64,000 nucleotides of DNA, taken from Pseudomonas sp. BGr12. GTDB taxonomy: Bacteria > Pseudomonadota > Gammaproteobacteria > Pseudomonadales > Pseudomonadaceae. A program made the position numbers and the translations under genes. Each line of letters begins with the position of its first letter. Positions within the stretch are counted from its first letter, which is position 1. Below the pieces are notes generated by a model. The model saw only the letters and a list, made by a program, of their open reading frames with translations. It was not told the DNA's origin and did no database searches. The stretch is from the NCBI RefSeq assembly GCF_030272895.1, contig NZ_JALRNF010000039.1, positions 3,910 to 67,909 of the forward strand, given 5' to 3'. Positions 35,224-45,680 of this stretch are shown piece after piece.

Positions 35224-35966
35224 TTACCCCCTACGGAAATCAGGCCTGGCACCGAGACTTTCTTCTCGACCATGCGCATGAACAGCATCAGCCCCATGTT
35301 CAGGGTGAAGTAGATCAGCGTGGCCAGGGTGAAGGCCTCGAACAGGTTGGCTGAGAATTCGGCGGTCTGCTTGGTCTGGGCCAGCAGTTCCATCAGGCCG
35401 ATCAGCGAGGCTACCGAGGAGTTCTTGAACACGTTCAAGAATTCCGAGGTGAGCGGCGGAATGATGATCCGGTAGGCTTGCGGCAGCAGCACGTTCCAGT
35501 AGATCTGCGGCAGGCTGAAGCCCATGGCGCGGGCGGCCGATTCCTGGCCACGCGGCAGCGCCTGGATACCGGTGCGCACCTGTTCGCAGACACGGGCAGC
35601 GGTGAACAGGCCCAGGCAGATGACCACGCTGATCAAGGCCGAGGTGGTCGGGTTGAGATCCTGCTTGAACCATTCCTGCAGGTTTTCCGGCAGCAGGTCG
35701 GGCACCAGGAAGTACCAGATGAACAGCTGCACCAGCAGCGGTACGTTGCGGAAGAGTTCCACGTAGCAGGTGGCGATACCCGATACCACGCGGTTCGGGA
35801 CAGTGCGCATGACGCCGAGTACCGAACCCAGCAGCAGCGCAATGATCCAGGCAGTGATGGCGATGGCGATGGTCCAGCCCAGACCGGTGACGTACCAGTC
35901 CAGATAGGTTTCGCTGCCCACGCCGGTGGACTTGAAGAATACGCCCCAGTCCCAGTTGTAATTCAT
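35220..35966 (-). CDS. aatQ: acidic amino acid ABC transporter permease AatQ
   Basis: A 248-residue inner-membrane permease of the same family as AatM. It has an extended N-terminus (MNYNWDWGVFFKSTGVGSET) typical of GltJ-like proteins and the EAA loop ALPRGQESAARAMGFSLPQI. It lies 99 bp downstream of aatJ; a strong hairpin lies in that gap and probably lowers its expression relative to the binding protein. Confidence 0.92.
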   Translation of the reverse strand: MNYNWDWGVFFKSTGVGSETYLDWYVTGLGWTIAIAITAWIIALLLGSVLGVMRTVPNRVVSGIATCYVELFRNVPLLVQLFIWYFLVPDLLPENLQEWFKQDLNPTTSALISVVICLGLFTAARVCEQVRTGIQALPRGQESAARAMGFSLPQIYWNVLLPQAYRIIIPPLTSEFLNVFKNSSVASLIGLMELLAQTKQTAEFSANLFEAFTLATLIYFTLNMGLMLFMRMVEKKVSVPGLISVGGK

Positions 35967-36009
35967 CGGGATTTCCCCTCAGATCGGTTGTTTCACGGGC
36001 ACCTTCGAG

Positions 36010-36038
36010 CATCCGAGGGCGACATGCGCCCTCGGATG
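36010..36038 (-). promoter_or_regulatory. intercistronic hairpin aatJ-aatQ
   Basis: A perfect 12-bp stem (CATCCGAGGGCG / CGCCCTCGGATG) with a 5-base loop lies between the aatJ stop and the aatQ start. It has no T run on the transcript. Such hairpins commonly stabilise the binding-protein mRNA and reduce read-through into permease genes. Confidence 0.7.
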
Positions 36039-36065
36039 AAAGGTTAGACACTAACTAGCTGGGGA

Positions 36066-36986
36066 TCAGGACTTCTTTTCGTCTGCAGCTTTGTCGGTTG
36101 GCGTGGCGATCAGCGCCTTGAGCTCGTCGCTCATCTGGAACTGCAGGTTCAGGCCTTTTGGCGGGATTGGCTGCATGAACCACTTGTCGTAGATCTTGTT
36201 GATCTCGCCCGACTTGTACAGTGCGACGATGGCGTCATCGACGGCTTTCTTGAAGGCAGGGTCGTCCTTGCGCACCATGCAGCCGTAGATCTCGTAGGAC
36301 TGCGGGGTACCGGTGATGACCCAGTCGGCCGGCTTGCGGGCCTTGGCCATTTCGCCGGCCAGCAGGGCGTCGTCCATCATGAAGGCCACGGCGCGGCCGC
36401 TTTCGAGCATGTTGAAGGCTTCGCCGTGGTCTTTTGCCGAGATCACGTTCATCTTCATCTGCTTGTCGGCGTTCATCGCCTTGAGGATGCGCTCGGAGGT
36501 GGTGCCGGCGGTGGTCACCACGTTCTTGCCGGCCAGGTCCGGGAAGTCCTTGTAGCTTGGCTGACCATCCTTGACCTTGGTCAGCAGGCGGGTACCCACT
36601 TCGAAGATGCCGACCGAGAAGGCAACTTGCTGCTGGCGTTCGACGTTGTTGGTGGTGGAGCCGCATTCAACGTCGACGGTGCCGTTCTGCACCAGCGGGA
36701 TACGGGTCTGGGAGGTGACCAGGTTGTAGCGGGTCTTCAGGTCCGGGGCGGCGAGCTGCTTCTTCAGGTGCTCGACGATGGCCAGCTGGATGTCGTGGGA
36801 ATAGCCTACGGGCTCCGGTTTACCAGCCAGGTAGGAGAACGGGATGGAGGAGTCGCGGTGCCCCAGGGTGATGGTGCCCGAGTCCTTGATCTTCTTCAGG
36901 GTGCCGGTGAGCTCCTCGGCCATGGCCGGCGAGCTGATCACGGCAGCGGCGATGGCCGCACCCAACAGATGACGAACGATACGCAT
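36066..36986 (-). CDS. aatJ: periplasmic glutamate/aspartate-binding protein AatJ
   Basis: A 306-residue periplasmic solute-binding protein (family 3, GltI/BztA-like). The signal peptide MRIVRHLLGAAIAAAVISSP is cut after AMA. The mature start (EELTGTLKKIKDSGTITLGH) and ligand-site elements DSSIPFSYL, SQTRIPLVQNGTVDVECGST and TAGTTSERILKAMN are typical of Glu/Asp binding proteins. ATG 36986 is preceded by GAGGAA. It heads the aatJQMP operon and has a sigma54 promoter with two AauR boxes upstream. P. putida work established this system for acidic amino acid uptake. Confidence 0.94.
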   Translation of the reverse strand: MRIVRHLLGAAIAAAVISSPAMAEELTGTLKKIKDSGTITLGHRDSSIPFSYLAGKPEPVGYSHDIQLAIVEHLKKQLAAPDLKTRYNLVTSQTRIPLVQNGTVDVECGSTTNNVERQQQVAFSVGIFEVGTRLLTKVKDGQPSYKDFPDLAGKNVVTTAGTTSERILKAMNADKQMKMNVISAKDHGEAFNMLESGRAVAFMMDDALLAGEMAKARKPADWVITGTPQSYEIYGCMVRKDDPAFKKAVDDAIVALYKSGEINKIYDKWFMQPIPPKGLNLQFQMSDELKALIATPTDKAADEKKS

Positions 36987-37086
36987 CAAAATTTCCTCGA
37001 CGTTGTTTTTTTTATGGAGCCGTTGGCGGGCTCGTCGTTCAGCGAACACTGCAATGAAGCGTTGCGCATTCGGGTACTGAGTGTAG

Positions 37087-37102
37087 AGCATGACTCGTGC
37101 CA
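37087..37102 (-). promoter_or_regulatory. sigma54 promoter of aatJQMP
   Basis: On the minus strand the site reads TGGCACGAGTCATGCT: the -24 element TGGCACG is perfect, and GG and GC are exactly 10 bases apart as sigma54 requires. Transcription would begin about 12 bases on, near 37076, leaving a leader of about 90 bases. Confidence 0.8.
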
Positions 37103-37179
37103 AGCCCTGACTTCGATCACGAGGGCCCGGAAAATCAGGGTATTAATCTTTTTTGAAGTTTTGGTGGCGGGGTTATTCG

Positions 37180-37224
37180 TCCGGCTCGCCGAATGTCAGC
37201 GTGTTTGTCGTTCGGAAATCCGAA
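37180..37224. promoter_or_regulatory. two AauR boxes
   Basis: Two inverted repeats fit the AauR motif TTCGG-N4-CCGAA reported for P. putida: TCCGG-CTCG-CCGAA at 37180-37193 (one mismatch) and a perfect TTCGG-AAAT-CCGAA at 37211-37224. Their centres are 31 bp apart, about three helical turns, and they lie roughly 80-120 bp upstream of the -24 element. Confidence 0.8.
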
Positions 37225-37253
37225 TGTAGCGCCGTTTTTGTGTCGTCAATATT

Positions 37254-37374
37254 GCCGGCTACGCCAGCTCCCACGGCTGACTCATTGTGGGAGCTGGCGT
37301 AGCCGGCGATGGAATCGACGCGGTGCCAGGCGATTCGCGTCGTCAGTAGTGCTGGCGATGCCAGCTTCCACAGG
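37254..37374. repeat. second REP-like family (GCCGGCTACGCCAGCTCCCAC)
   Basis: A perfect hairpin with 21-bp arms (37254-37274 and 37287-37307) and a 12-base loop. A decayed third copy lies around 37351-37374. It is unrelated in sequence to the CGCGGGGCAAGCCC REP found elsewhere in the window. It lies just downstream of the glpD stop and upstream of the aat regulatory sites, where it could end the glp transcript. Confidence 0.75.
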
Positions 37375-37393
37375 GATCAGTAGGCAATCAGCA

Positions 37394-38941
37394 TCAGGCG
37401 GCCTGAACGCGGGCGCGGTTCAGTGCCAGGCGCTGAAGGTAGTCCTTGAGTGCCTGCTGTTCGGCCGCCGTGGTGAACAACCCCAGCTTGCTGCGACGCC
37501 ATAGGATGTCTTCGGCGCTGCTCGCCCATTCTTCGCTGCACAGGTAGTCCACCTCGCGGGTGAACAGGCCGCCGCCGATCGCTTCGCCCAGGTCTTCAGG
37601 GCCCTGCACGCCTTCGAGCAGGCGCCAGACGCGGCTGCCGTAGGTGCGCGCCCAGCGCTTGGCAATCTCTGCCGGCAGCCAGCCACAGCGGGCCAGGATC
37701 GCATCGACCAGCGCTTGCGGGGTGGTCATGTCTTCGCCGCCTGGCAACGGTGCAGTGGCGGTCCAGCTGCCGCGCATCTGGGTGAAGAACGGCGCCAGTT
37801 CGCCCATCGCCGACTCGGCCAGTTTGCGGTAGGTGGTCAGCTTGCCGCCGAACACCGACAGCAACGGCGCCTCGCCGTTGCTGGCCGAGAGCGCCAGGGT
37901 GTAGTCGCGGGTCACGGCCGAGGGGTTGTCGGACTCGTCGTTGCACAGCGGCCGCACGCCGGCAAAAGTGTGCAGGATGTCTGCGCGGCTGAGCTGGTGA
38001 TTGAAGTGTTCGTTGACGATCTTGAGCAGGTAGTCGGTCTCGGCTTCGGTGATCGCGACCTTGGCCGGGTCGCCGGTGTATTCACGGTCGGTGGTGCCGA
38101 TCAGGGTGAAGCGTTCCAGGTAGGGAATGGCGAAGACGATCCGCTGGTCTTCGTTCTGCAGGATGTAGGCATGTTCACCTTCATAAAGCTTCGGCACGAT
38201 CAGGTGGCTGCCCTGGATCAGGCGAATGCCGTAGGGGGCCTTGAGCTGCAGGTCGTCCTCGATGAACTTGGCGACCCATGGGCCCGCTGCGTTGACCAGG
38301 GCGCGAGCCTTGATCGACTGCTGGCTGCCGTCGGCATGTTGCAGCTGGACATTCCACAGGCCATCGACCCGGCTGGCGCTCAGGCAGCGGGTGCGGGTGC
38401 GGATGTCGGCGCCGTGCTCGCGGGCGGCCATGGCATTGAGCACCACCAGGCGGGCGTCATCCACGGCGCAGTCGGCGTATTCGAAACCGCGGCTGATCGC
38501 CGGCTTGAGCGGATTGCCCGGGCCAAAGCGCAGGCTGCGCGAGGCGCCGAGCTGCTTGCGCTTGCCCAGGTGATCGTAGAGGAACAAGCCGGCGCGGATC
38601 ATCCAGGCCGGACGCAGGTGCGGGCGGTGCGGCAGGACGAAGCGCATCGGTTTGACGATGTGTGGCGCCTTGGCCAGCAGCACTTCGCGCTCGGCCAGGG
38701 CTTCGCGCACCAGACGGAATTCGTAATGCTCCAGGTAACGCAGGCCACCGTGGATCAGCTTGCTGCTGGCCGAGGAGGTGTGGCTGGCCAGGTCGTCCTT
38801 TTCGCAAAGGAACACCGACAGGCCGCGTCCGGCTGCATCGGCGGCAATGCCGACGCCATTGATGCCACCGCCAATCACGGCGAGGTCGTAGATATCGGCC
38901 AGGGCGGGCGATGACAGGCTGGAGTGCGGCACGGAGGGCAT
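37394..38941 (-). CDS. glpD: aerobic glycerol-3-phosphate dehydrogenase GlpD
   Basis: A 515-residue FAD enzyme at the inner membrane that oxidises glycerol-3-phosphate to dihydroxyacetone phosphate and feeds electrons to ubiquinone. The N-terminal FAD site YDLAVIGGGINGVGIAADAA is clear, followed by KLIHGGLRYLEHYEFRLVRE, GIRLIQGSHLIVPK and GGKLTTYRKLAESAMG. I chose the start MPSVPHSSL at 38941 by similarity to other Pseudomonas GlpD proteins. The GAGG ahead of it is very close, and an upstream ATG at 38974 is possible. GlpR-type sites lie directly upstream. Confidence 0.93.
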   Translation of the reverse strand: MPSVPHSSLSSPALADIYDLAVIGGGINGVGIAADAAGRGLSVFLCEKDDLASHTSSASSKLIHGGLRYLEHYEFRLVREALAEREVLLAKAPHIVKPMRFVLPHRPHLRPAWMIRAGLFLYDHLGKRKQLGASRSLRFGPGNPLKPAISRGFEYADCAVDDARLVVLNAMAAREHGADIRTRTRCLSASRVDGLWNVQLQHADGSQQSIKARALVNAAGPWVAKFIEDDLQLKAPYGIRLIQGSHLIVPKLYEGEHAYILQNEDQRIVFAIPYLERFTLIGTTDREYTGDPAKVAITEAETDYLLKIVNEHFNHQLSRADILHTFAGVRPLCNDESDNPSAVTRDYTLALSASNGEAPLLSVFGGKLTTYRKLAESAMGELAPFFTQMRGSWTATAPLPGGEDMTTPQALVDAILARCGWLPAEIAKRWARTYGSRVWRLLEGVQGPEDLGEAIGGGLFTREVDYLCSEEWASSAEDILWRRSKLGLFTTAAEQQALKDYLQRLALNRARVQAA

Positions 38942-38967
38942 CCTCAAAGGCGTTCTAATAGCGAAAT

Positions 38968-38995
38968 TGAACATCAATGTTCATATTCGAAAATA
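38968..38995. promoter_or_regulatory. putative GlpR operator at glpD
   Basis: Two overlapping signals are present: the inverted repeat TGAACAT-CA-ATGTTCA (38968-38983), and a 20-mer at 38976-38995 that matches 16 of 20 positions of the E. coli GlpR consensus (WATGTTCGWTAWCGAACATW). Position in front of glpD fits repression by the neighbouring GlpR. Confidence 0.6.
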
Positions 38996-39115
38996 CTAGC
39001 GCAAGAGAATGCCTGCTGCCAGTCACTTTCCATAGAAAATACTGATCAGATGACAATTAAATGAAAAATAACGAACATGACGGCTGCCACCCCAGCGGTG
39101 GCAGCGCTGCTGGCC

Positions 39116-39871
39116 TCAGACCACTTCCAGGCGAATCTTGAACTGGTTGAGCAACTGGGTGAGGGCGGGCACTGGCGCCTGGTCGGTGACCAGGCAATCG
39201 ATCAGGCTGATCGAGCCCAGGCGCACCATGGCGTTGCGCCCGAACTTGCTGGAGTCGGCGGCGAGGATCACCTGGCGGGCATTGGCGATGATCGCCTGGG
39301 AGACCCGCACTTCCTGGTAGTCGAAATCGAGCAGGCTGCCGTCTTCGTCGATGCCGCTGATGCCGACCAGGGCGAAGTCGACCTTGAACTGGTTGATGAA
39401 GTCGACACTGGCCTGGCCGACCACGCCGCCGTCGCGGCGCACATTGCCGCCGGCCAGCAGCACTTCGAAGTCATCCTTGGCGCTGAGGATCGAGGCCACA
39501 TGCAGGTTGTTGGTGATGATCTTCAGGTGATTGTGGTTGAGCAGGGCGCGGGCGATGGATTCGGTGGTGGTGCCGATATTGATGAACAACGAGGCATGGT
39601 CGGGAATCTGTGAGGCGATGGCCTCGGCGATACGCTGCTTTTCATCGCGCATCTGGTCGGCGCGCATGGCGTAGGCGGTGTTCTCGATGCTGGAGTCATA
39701 GGCCGCGCCGCCATGGTAGCGACGTAGCAGGTTCACTTCCGCAAGCTGATTGATGTCGCGGCGGATGGTCTGCGGTGTAACGACGAACAGCTGCGCCATT
39801 TCTTCGATACTGACGTAGCCACGTTCACGGACCAGTTCGAGGATTTGTTGTTGGCGAGGGGGCAGATTCAT
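39116..39871 (-). CDS. glpR: DeoR-family glycerol-3-phosphate repressor GlpR
   Basis: A 251-residue DeoR-family repressor. The N-terminal helix-turn-helix includes [20 protein letters not shown] and the recognition part [14 protein letters not shown]. The sugar-phosphate sensor domain carries [14 protein letters not shown] and [24 protein letters not shown] segments. Glycerol-3-phosphate should relieve repression of the glp genes. ATG 39871 follows AGAAGGA. It lies between glpK and glpD in the same direction, so the repressor is probably controlled with the operon. Confidence 0.93.
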   Translation of the reverse strand: MNLPPRQQQILELVRERGYVSIEEMAQLFVVTPQTIRRDINQLAEVNLLRRYHGGAAYDSSIENTAYAMRADQMRDEKQRIAEAIASQIPDHASLFINIGTTTESIARALLNHNHLKIITNNLHVASILSAKDDFEVLLAGGNVRRDGGVVGQASVDFINQFKVDFALVGISGIDEDGSLLDFDYQEVRVSQAIIANARQVILAADSSKFGRNAMVRLGSISLIDCLVTDQAPVPALTQLLNQFKIRLEVV

Positions 39872-39949
39872 GGGCGGTCCTTCTGGGCTGCCGGGCAAAT
39901 TTCTCCATGATGCCGGAGGAATTGGCTGACGACCAGTCACCGAATCAAT

Positions 39950-39992
39950 CCCGGGGCAAGCCCGCCCCCGTAGGAGCGGGCTTGCCCCGCGA
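39950..39992. repeat. REP pair between glpK and glpR
   Basis: A compact inverted REP pair (CCGGGGCAAGCCCGCCCC and the matching arm) 16 bp after the glpK stop. It could separate glpK from glpR mRNA levels within the glp cluster. Confidence 0.85.
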
Positions 39993-40007
39993 AGGGGCTA
40001 CGAAGGT

Positions 40008-41573
<1,566 letters not shown>

Positions 41574-42425
41574 TCAGGAGGCCTGGGTATTGCCCTGAGG
41601 GTTGGCGTCGGTCCGGGCGGTTTCGCTCTGGGCAACCGGCAGGTTGCGGGCGATCACGCCGCGATACAGGGCGGCACCAAGGCTCGCTCCTATGATCGGC
41701 GCAAAAATCGGAATCAGGAAATAGGGAACATCACGACCGCCAGTAAAGGCGACTTCGCCCCATCCGGCGAGGAATGTCATCAACTTGGGCCCGAAGTCGC
41801 GGGCCGGGTTCATGGCAAAGCCGGTCAGCGGGCCCATGGCGCTACCGATCACGGCGATCAGCAGGCCGATCAGCAGGGGGGCCATGGCGCCCCGGGGCAG
41901 GCCGTTGTTGTCGTCGGTCAGGGCCATGATCACCGCCATCAGTACGGCGGTAATGATCACTTCGACCAGAAAGGCCTGGCCGGTGGACAGGGCAGGGTGC
42001 GGGTAGGTGGAGAACACCGAGGCCAGCTCCAGGCTGGCCTGGCTGCCGCGAATCATGGCGTGGGCCTGTTCGTAATCGAAGAACAGGTTGCTGTACAGCG
42101 TGTAGACCAGGGCCGCCGCGCAGAAGGCGCCGGCGACCTGGGCGACGATGTAGAACGGCAGCTTGTGCTTCTCGAATCCGGCGAACAGGCACAGGGCGAT
42201 GCTCACGGCCGGGTTCAGGTGCGCGCCGGACACCCCGGCGGTCAGGTAGATCGCCATGCTTACGCCGACGCCCCAGATGATGCTGATTTCCCACAGGCCG
42301 AAGCTGGCGCCCGCGACCTTGAGCGCCGCCACGCAACCGGTGCCGAAGAAGATCAGCAGCGCGGTGCCGAGAAACTCGGCCATGCATTGGCTTGAAAGTG
42401 TTGGTTGTCGTAGAGCCGTCGTCAT
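41574..42425 (-). CDS. glpF: glycerol facilitator GlpF (aquaglyceroporin)
   Basis: A 283-residue inner-membrane channel of the MIP family, allowing glycerol to diffuse into the cell. Six helices and both half-helix NPA motifs are present (HLNPAVSIALCLFAG and FAMNPARDFGPK). The Asp after the second NPA-R (ARD) is typical of glycerol-conducting members. It heads the glpF-K-R-D cluster; GAGG lies at a proper distance from the ATG. Confidence 0.95.
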   Translation of the reverse strand: MTTALRQPTLSSQCMAEFLGTALLIFFGTGCVAALKVAGASFGLWEISIIWGVGVSMAIYLTAGVSGAHLNPAVSIALCLFAGFEKHKLPFYIVAQVAGAFCAAALVYTLYSNLFFDYEQAHAMIRGSQASLELASVFSTYPHPALSTGQAFLVEVIITAVLMAVIMALTDDNNGLPRGAMAPLLIGLLIAVIGSAMGPLTGFAMNPARDFGPKLMTFLAGWGEVAFTGGRDVPYFLIPIFAPIIGASLGAALYRGVIARNLPVAQSETARTDANPQGNTQAS

Positions 42426-42752
42426 TCGTTACCTCGGTTCTTGTTGTTGTGAGGCGCAGTGAGCGCTCGACAAACGCCCGACCAAAATCCCCATTTCGGT
42501 CGGGCAGGCTGCAGGGAATGCACCGATACGGGGCATGGCTATATTCAGAATCGAAAAAATATAGACAAGAAACGCTTATGTCAAAGGTCGAAAGTGAACC
42601 GTCATTCACAAACTGACTGTTGGCAATCCTGTCGATACCGGAATTTCCCACACCGAAGTGACGGGCTCGTCTGTGACGGCTGTGGCTGGCGCGGGGGTTT
42701 TGTCCTAAAGTACCGGGCGAAAATGGCATTCACCTTCTGTCTGGAGTTCTGC
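42426..42752. promoter_or_regulatory. glpF-ybaK divergent promoter region
   Basis: This 327-bp gap holds the glpF promoter on the minus strand and the ybaK promoter on the plus strand. A GlpR-like degenerate site at 42540-42559 matches about 14 of 20 consensus positions, too weak to be certain. No gene is supported in the gap; an open frame that extends ybaK upstream to 42459 has no family resemblance. Confidence 0.4.
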
Positions 42753-43223
42753 ATGACCCCCGCACTGGATCTGCTGAAAAAGGTTCGCGCCGAACATCGT
42801 GTCCACAGTTACGAACATGACCCCAAGTCGGCTTCCTATGGGCTGGAAGCTGCCGAAAAACTGGGGTTGGAGCCGGCGCGGGTATTCAAGACCTTGCTCG
42901 CCAGCAGTGAAAAGGGCGAACTGTTGGTGGCGGTGGTACCGGTGGTCGGTAGCCTGGACCTGAAGGGGCTCGCCCATGCCGCCGGGGTGAAGAAGTGCGA
43001 AATGGCCGACCCGGCAGCGGCCCAGCGTTCGACGGGCTACCTGGTGGGTGGGATCAGCCCGCTGGGGCAGAAAAAGCGCCTGCGCACCTTTATCGATCAG
43101 TCTGCCCAGTCATTTGAAACCATCCATGTCAGCGCTGGTCGGCGTGGGCTGGAGGTGGAGTTGTCGGCGGCGGTGCTGGCCGAACATACCCAGGCGAAAT
43201 TTGCCGAGATTGGTCGCGGCTGA
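42753..43223 (+). CDS. ybaK: Cys-tRNA(Pro)/Cys-tRNA(Cys) deacylase YbaK
   Basis: A 156-residue cytoplasmic trans-editing enzyme that hydrolyses Cys mischarged on tRNA-Pro. The YbaK/ProX core is visible: YEHDPKSASYGLEAAEKLGL, then ARVFKTLLAS with the conserved Lys, and the family sequence GYLVGGISPLGQKKRLRTFI. ATG 42753 is preceded by CTGGAG. It converges on the ABC ATPase gene across a REP pair. Confidence 0.92.
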   Translation: MTPALDLLKKVRAEHRVHSYEHDPKSASYGLEAAEKLGLEPARVFKTLLASSEKGELLVAVVPVVGSLDLKGLAHAAGVKKCEMADPAAAQRSTGYLVGGISPLGQKKRLRTFIDQSAQSFETIHVSAGRRGLEVELSAAVLAEHTQAKFAEIGRG

Positions 43224-43231
43224 CTCAACGC

Positions 43232-43283
43232 ATCGCGGGGCAAGCCCGCTCCTACACACCGTAGGAGCGGGCTTGCCCCGCGA
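43232..43283. repeat. REP pair between ybaK and the ABC ATPase gene
   Basis: Two inverted REP copies with a very short loop fill almost the whole 66-bp gap between convergent genes, and are likely to act as a bidirectional terminator. Confidence 0.88.
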
Positions 43284-43289
43284 AAGGAA

Positions 43290-44399
43290 TCACACCGCCG
43301 AACTGTAGCGCCGAACCCCGTTCTCCGGCACCGGCAGCTGCGCCGCCACGCTACCGGGCACGGCAAACAGCACCAGGTGATCGGCCGCCACTTCGATGCC
43401 CACCTCGGCCCCGACCTGGTGGTCGATATGGCTGGGGAAGATCGCTTCGAGCTGGCTGCCGGTCGGCAGTTGCAGGCGATACAGGGTCGAGGCGCCGAGG
43501 AAGCTCTTGCCGACGATCTGTACCTTCAGTGCGCTGTGCGGCGCATGGAGGATGTCGTCCGGACGCAGCAGGACGTCGACCGCGCTGCCCGGGGTGAAGG
43601 TGTAAGCGCGATTGCCGCGCAATTCACCCAATTCGGTACGCACGGACTCCGGGCTGGTCAGCTGGCCACGAATGAAGTAGCCCTGGCCGATGAAGCTGGC
43701 CACGAAGGGGGTCAGGGGTTCGTGATAGAGGTTGTAGGGCGTGTCCCACTGCTCCAGGCGACCTTCCTTGAAGACGCCGACATGGTCACTGACCGCGAAG
43801 GCTTCTTCCTGGTCGTGGGTGACCAGGATGGCGCTGGTGCCGCGGCTTTTGAGAATGTCGCGAACCTCATGGCTGAGGCGGCGGCGCAGTTCCACGTCGA
43901 GGTTGGAGAAGGGCTCGTCGAGCAGCAGCAATTGCGGCTCGGGGGCCAGGGCGCGGGCCAGGGCCACGCGTTGTTGCTGACCGCCGGAAAGCTCGTGTGG
44001 GTAGCGTTTGCCGAGCCCGTCGAGCTTCACCAGCTCGAGCATTTCCTTGACCACCTGCTGCTGGTTGGGGTGCTTGCCGATACCGAAGGCGATGTTCTCG
44101 GCCACTGTCAGGTGCGGGAACAGCGCGTAGTCCTGGAACACCATGCCGATCCGGCGCTTTTCCGGCGCCAGGGTGAAGCCAGCCTTGGAGATGACTTCAC
44201 CGGCCAGCTGGATCTCACCCTCGTGCACGGGCTCGAAGCCTGCGATGGCGCGCAGGGTGGTGGTCTTGCCGCACCCCGATGAGCCGAGCAGGCAACCGAT
44301 GTCGCCGGCGTTGAGGTGCAGGTTGAGGTTCTGGACGATGCGCTGCTCGCCATAGCCACAGGCGAGGTTGCGCAGGTTAAGCAGTAAAGGTTGACTCAT
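43290..44399 (-). CDS. ABC transporter ATPase, FbpC/PotA-like, orphan
   Basis: A 369-residue ABC ATPase of the iron/spermidine/sulfate import group. Walker A is [11 protein letters not shown], the signature [15 protein letters not shown], Walker [13 protein letters not shown] and the switch is [11 protein letters not shown]-terminal TOBE-like regulatory domain spans about residues 240-360. FbpC-type Fe(III) uptake is a reasonable guess because of overall similarity, but no permease or binding protein gene is nearby. Its start overlaps the argF stop by 4 bases (ATGA), so it is translated from the argF mRNA and would follow arginine control. Confidence 0.82.
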   Translation of the reverse strand: MSQPLLLNLRNLACGYGEQRIVQNLNLHLNAGDIGCLLGSSGCGKTTTLRAIAGFEPVHEGEIQLAGEVISKAGFTLAPEKRRIGMVFQDYALFPHLTVAENIAFGIGKHPNQQQVVKEMLELVKLDGLGKRYPHELSGGQQQRVALARALAPEPQLLLLDEPFSNLDVELRRRLSHEVRDILKSRGTSAILVTHDQEEAFAVSDHVGVFKEGRLEQWDTPYNLYHEPLTPFVASFIGQGYFIRGQLTSPESVRTELGELRGNRAYTFTPGSAVDVLLRPDDILHAPHSALKVQIVGKSFLGASTLYRLQLPTGSQLEAIFPSHIDHQVGAEVGIEVAADHLVLFAVPGSVAAQLPVPENGVRRYSSAV

Positions 44400-45316
44400 G
44401 CGTGGTGATAGGCCGGTTCAACAAGAAATTCGAGAAGCGCCTTCTGTGCATGCAAGCGGTTTTCGGCCTGGTCCCAGGCGACCGAGCGTGGGTCGTCGAG
44501 CAGGTCCAGGCTGATTTCCTCGCCACGGTGGGCGGGCAGGCAGTGCATGAACAGGGCATCGGGTGCTGCCAGGTCGAGCAGTTCGCGGGTTACCTGGTAA
44601 GGCGCGAACAAGGCCAGGCGCCGTGCAGTTTCCTCTTCCTGACCCATGGAAGTCCAGACATCGGTGCTCACCAGGTGCGCGCCCTGCACGGCATCCTTGG
44701 GTTCACGGAAGATCTGCACGCGCTCGCCAGCCTTGGCCAGGAACTCGGCATTGGGCTCGTATTCGGCCGGGCAGGCGATGCGCAGCTGGAAGTCGAACTG
44801 GATGGCCGCCTCGATGTAGCTGTTGCACATGTTGTTGCCGTCACCGATCCAGGCCACGGTCTTGCCCTGGATGGCGCCGCGGTGTTCGAGGAAGGTCTGC
44901 ATGTCGGCCAGCAGCTGGCAGGGGTGCAGGTCGTCGGACAGGCCGTTGATCACCGGTACCCGGGAGTTGGCGGCGAACTCGGTCAGGGTGCTGTGGGCGA
45001 AGGTCCGGATCATCACCGCATCGAGCATGCGCGACATGACGATGGCGCAGTCGCCGATCGGCTCGCCACGGCCCAGTTGGGTGTCGCGCGGGGACAGGAA
45101 GATGGCCTGGCCGCCGAGCTGGATCATGCCGGCTTCGAACGACAGCCGGGTACGGGTCGAGGATTTCTCGAAGATCATCCCCAGCACGCGGTTCTTCAGG
45201 GGTTCGAACAGTACGCCGCGGTTACGCAGGTCCTTCAGCTCGATGCCTCGACGGATCACGCTCAGCAGTTCGTCGGCTGTGAAGTCCATCAGGGAGAGAA
45301 AGTGCCTAGCGCTCAT
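44396..45316 (-). CDS. argF: ornithine carbamoyltransferase (anabolic) ArgF
   Basis: A 306-residue cytoplasmic enzyme making citrulline from ornithine and carbamoyl phosphate. The carbamoyl-phosphate site [13 protein letters not shown] (near residue 50), the HPCQLLAD segment and the ornithine/catalytic HCLPAH motif (near residue 270) are intact. It has a strong promoter covered by two ArgR half-sites upstream, so arginine should repress it. The downstream ABC ATPase is coupled by a 4-base overlap. Confidence 0.96.
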   Translation of the reverse strand: MSARHFLSLMDFTADELLSVIRRGIELKDLRNRGVLFEPLKNRVLGMIFEKSSTRTRLSFEAGMIQLGGQAIFLSPRDTQLGRGEPIGDCAIVMSRMLDAVMIRTFAHSTLTEFAANSRVPVINGLSDDLHPCQLLADMQTFLEHRGAIQGKTVAWIGDGNNMCNSYIEAAIQFDFQLRIACPAEYEPNAEFLAKAGERVQIFREPKDAVQGAHLVSTDVWTSMGQEEETARRLALFAPYQVTRELLDLAAPDALFMHCLPAHRGEEISLDLLDDPRSVAWDQAENRLHAQKALLEFLVEPAYHHA

Positions 45317-45421
45317 GTTTGACTACCTTATTTGCAACAGACCGCAGGTCAACGATGCCGGTTTTTCGAAACAACGGAGGTGACCTGCGGCGAAAGCCGC
45401 ACGGGGCGACGAAATAGGGGA

Positions 45422-45463
45422 AGACGCAATACTATAATTAAATGTCGCGTCATACCAAGTGGG
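45422..45463 (-). promoter_or_regulatory. argF promoter with tandem ArgR half-sites
   Basis: The Pseudomonas ArgR consensus is TGTCGC-N8-AA-N5. On the plus strand a perfect half-site begins at 45443 and a weaker one (AGACGC-N8-AA) begins 21 bp before it, at 45422. They cover a minus-strand promoter: -35 TTGGTA (45458-45453), 16-bp spacer, -10 TATAGT (45436-45431). This is the geometry of arginine-dependent repression known for argF in P. aeruginosa. Confidence 0.78.
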
Positions 45464-45680
45464 GCGTGCACTGCCTTTATTGTGGGCAATGCCGCAACCC
45501 ATTGGGCGGATGCTTTTTTTATGCCAGCACAAGGGTTTTACACTGCCCGCTGGCGGCTTGGCAAACCCTGGCGCATCGTTACGCCTGATGCCGCAAGATT
45601 CACGGGGCGAAACTCGCTGGTGGCACTGCGTGTCCGGGCTCATAGTCAGGCCCATCACCAGACACCCGGAAGAGGTGGCC

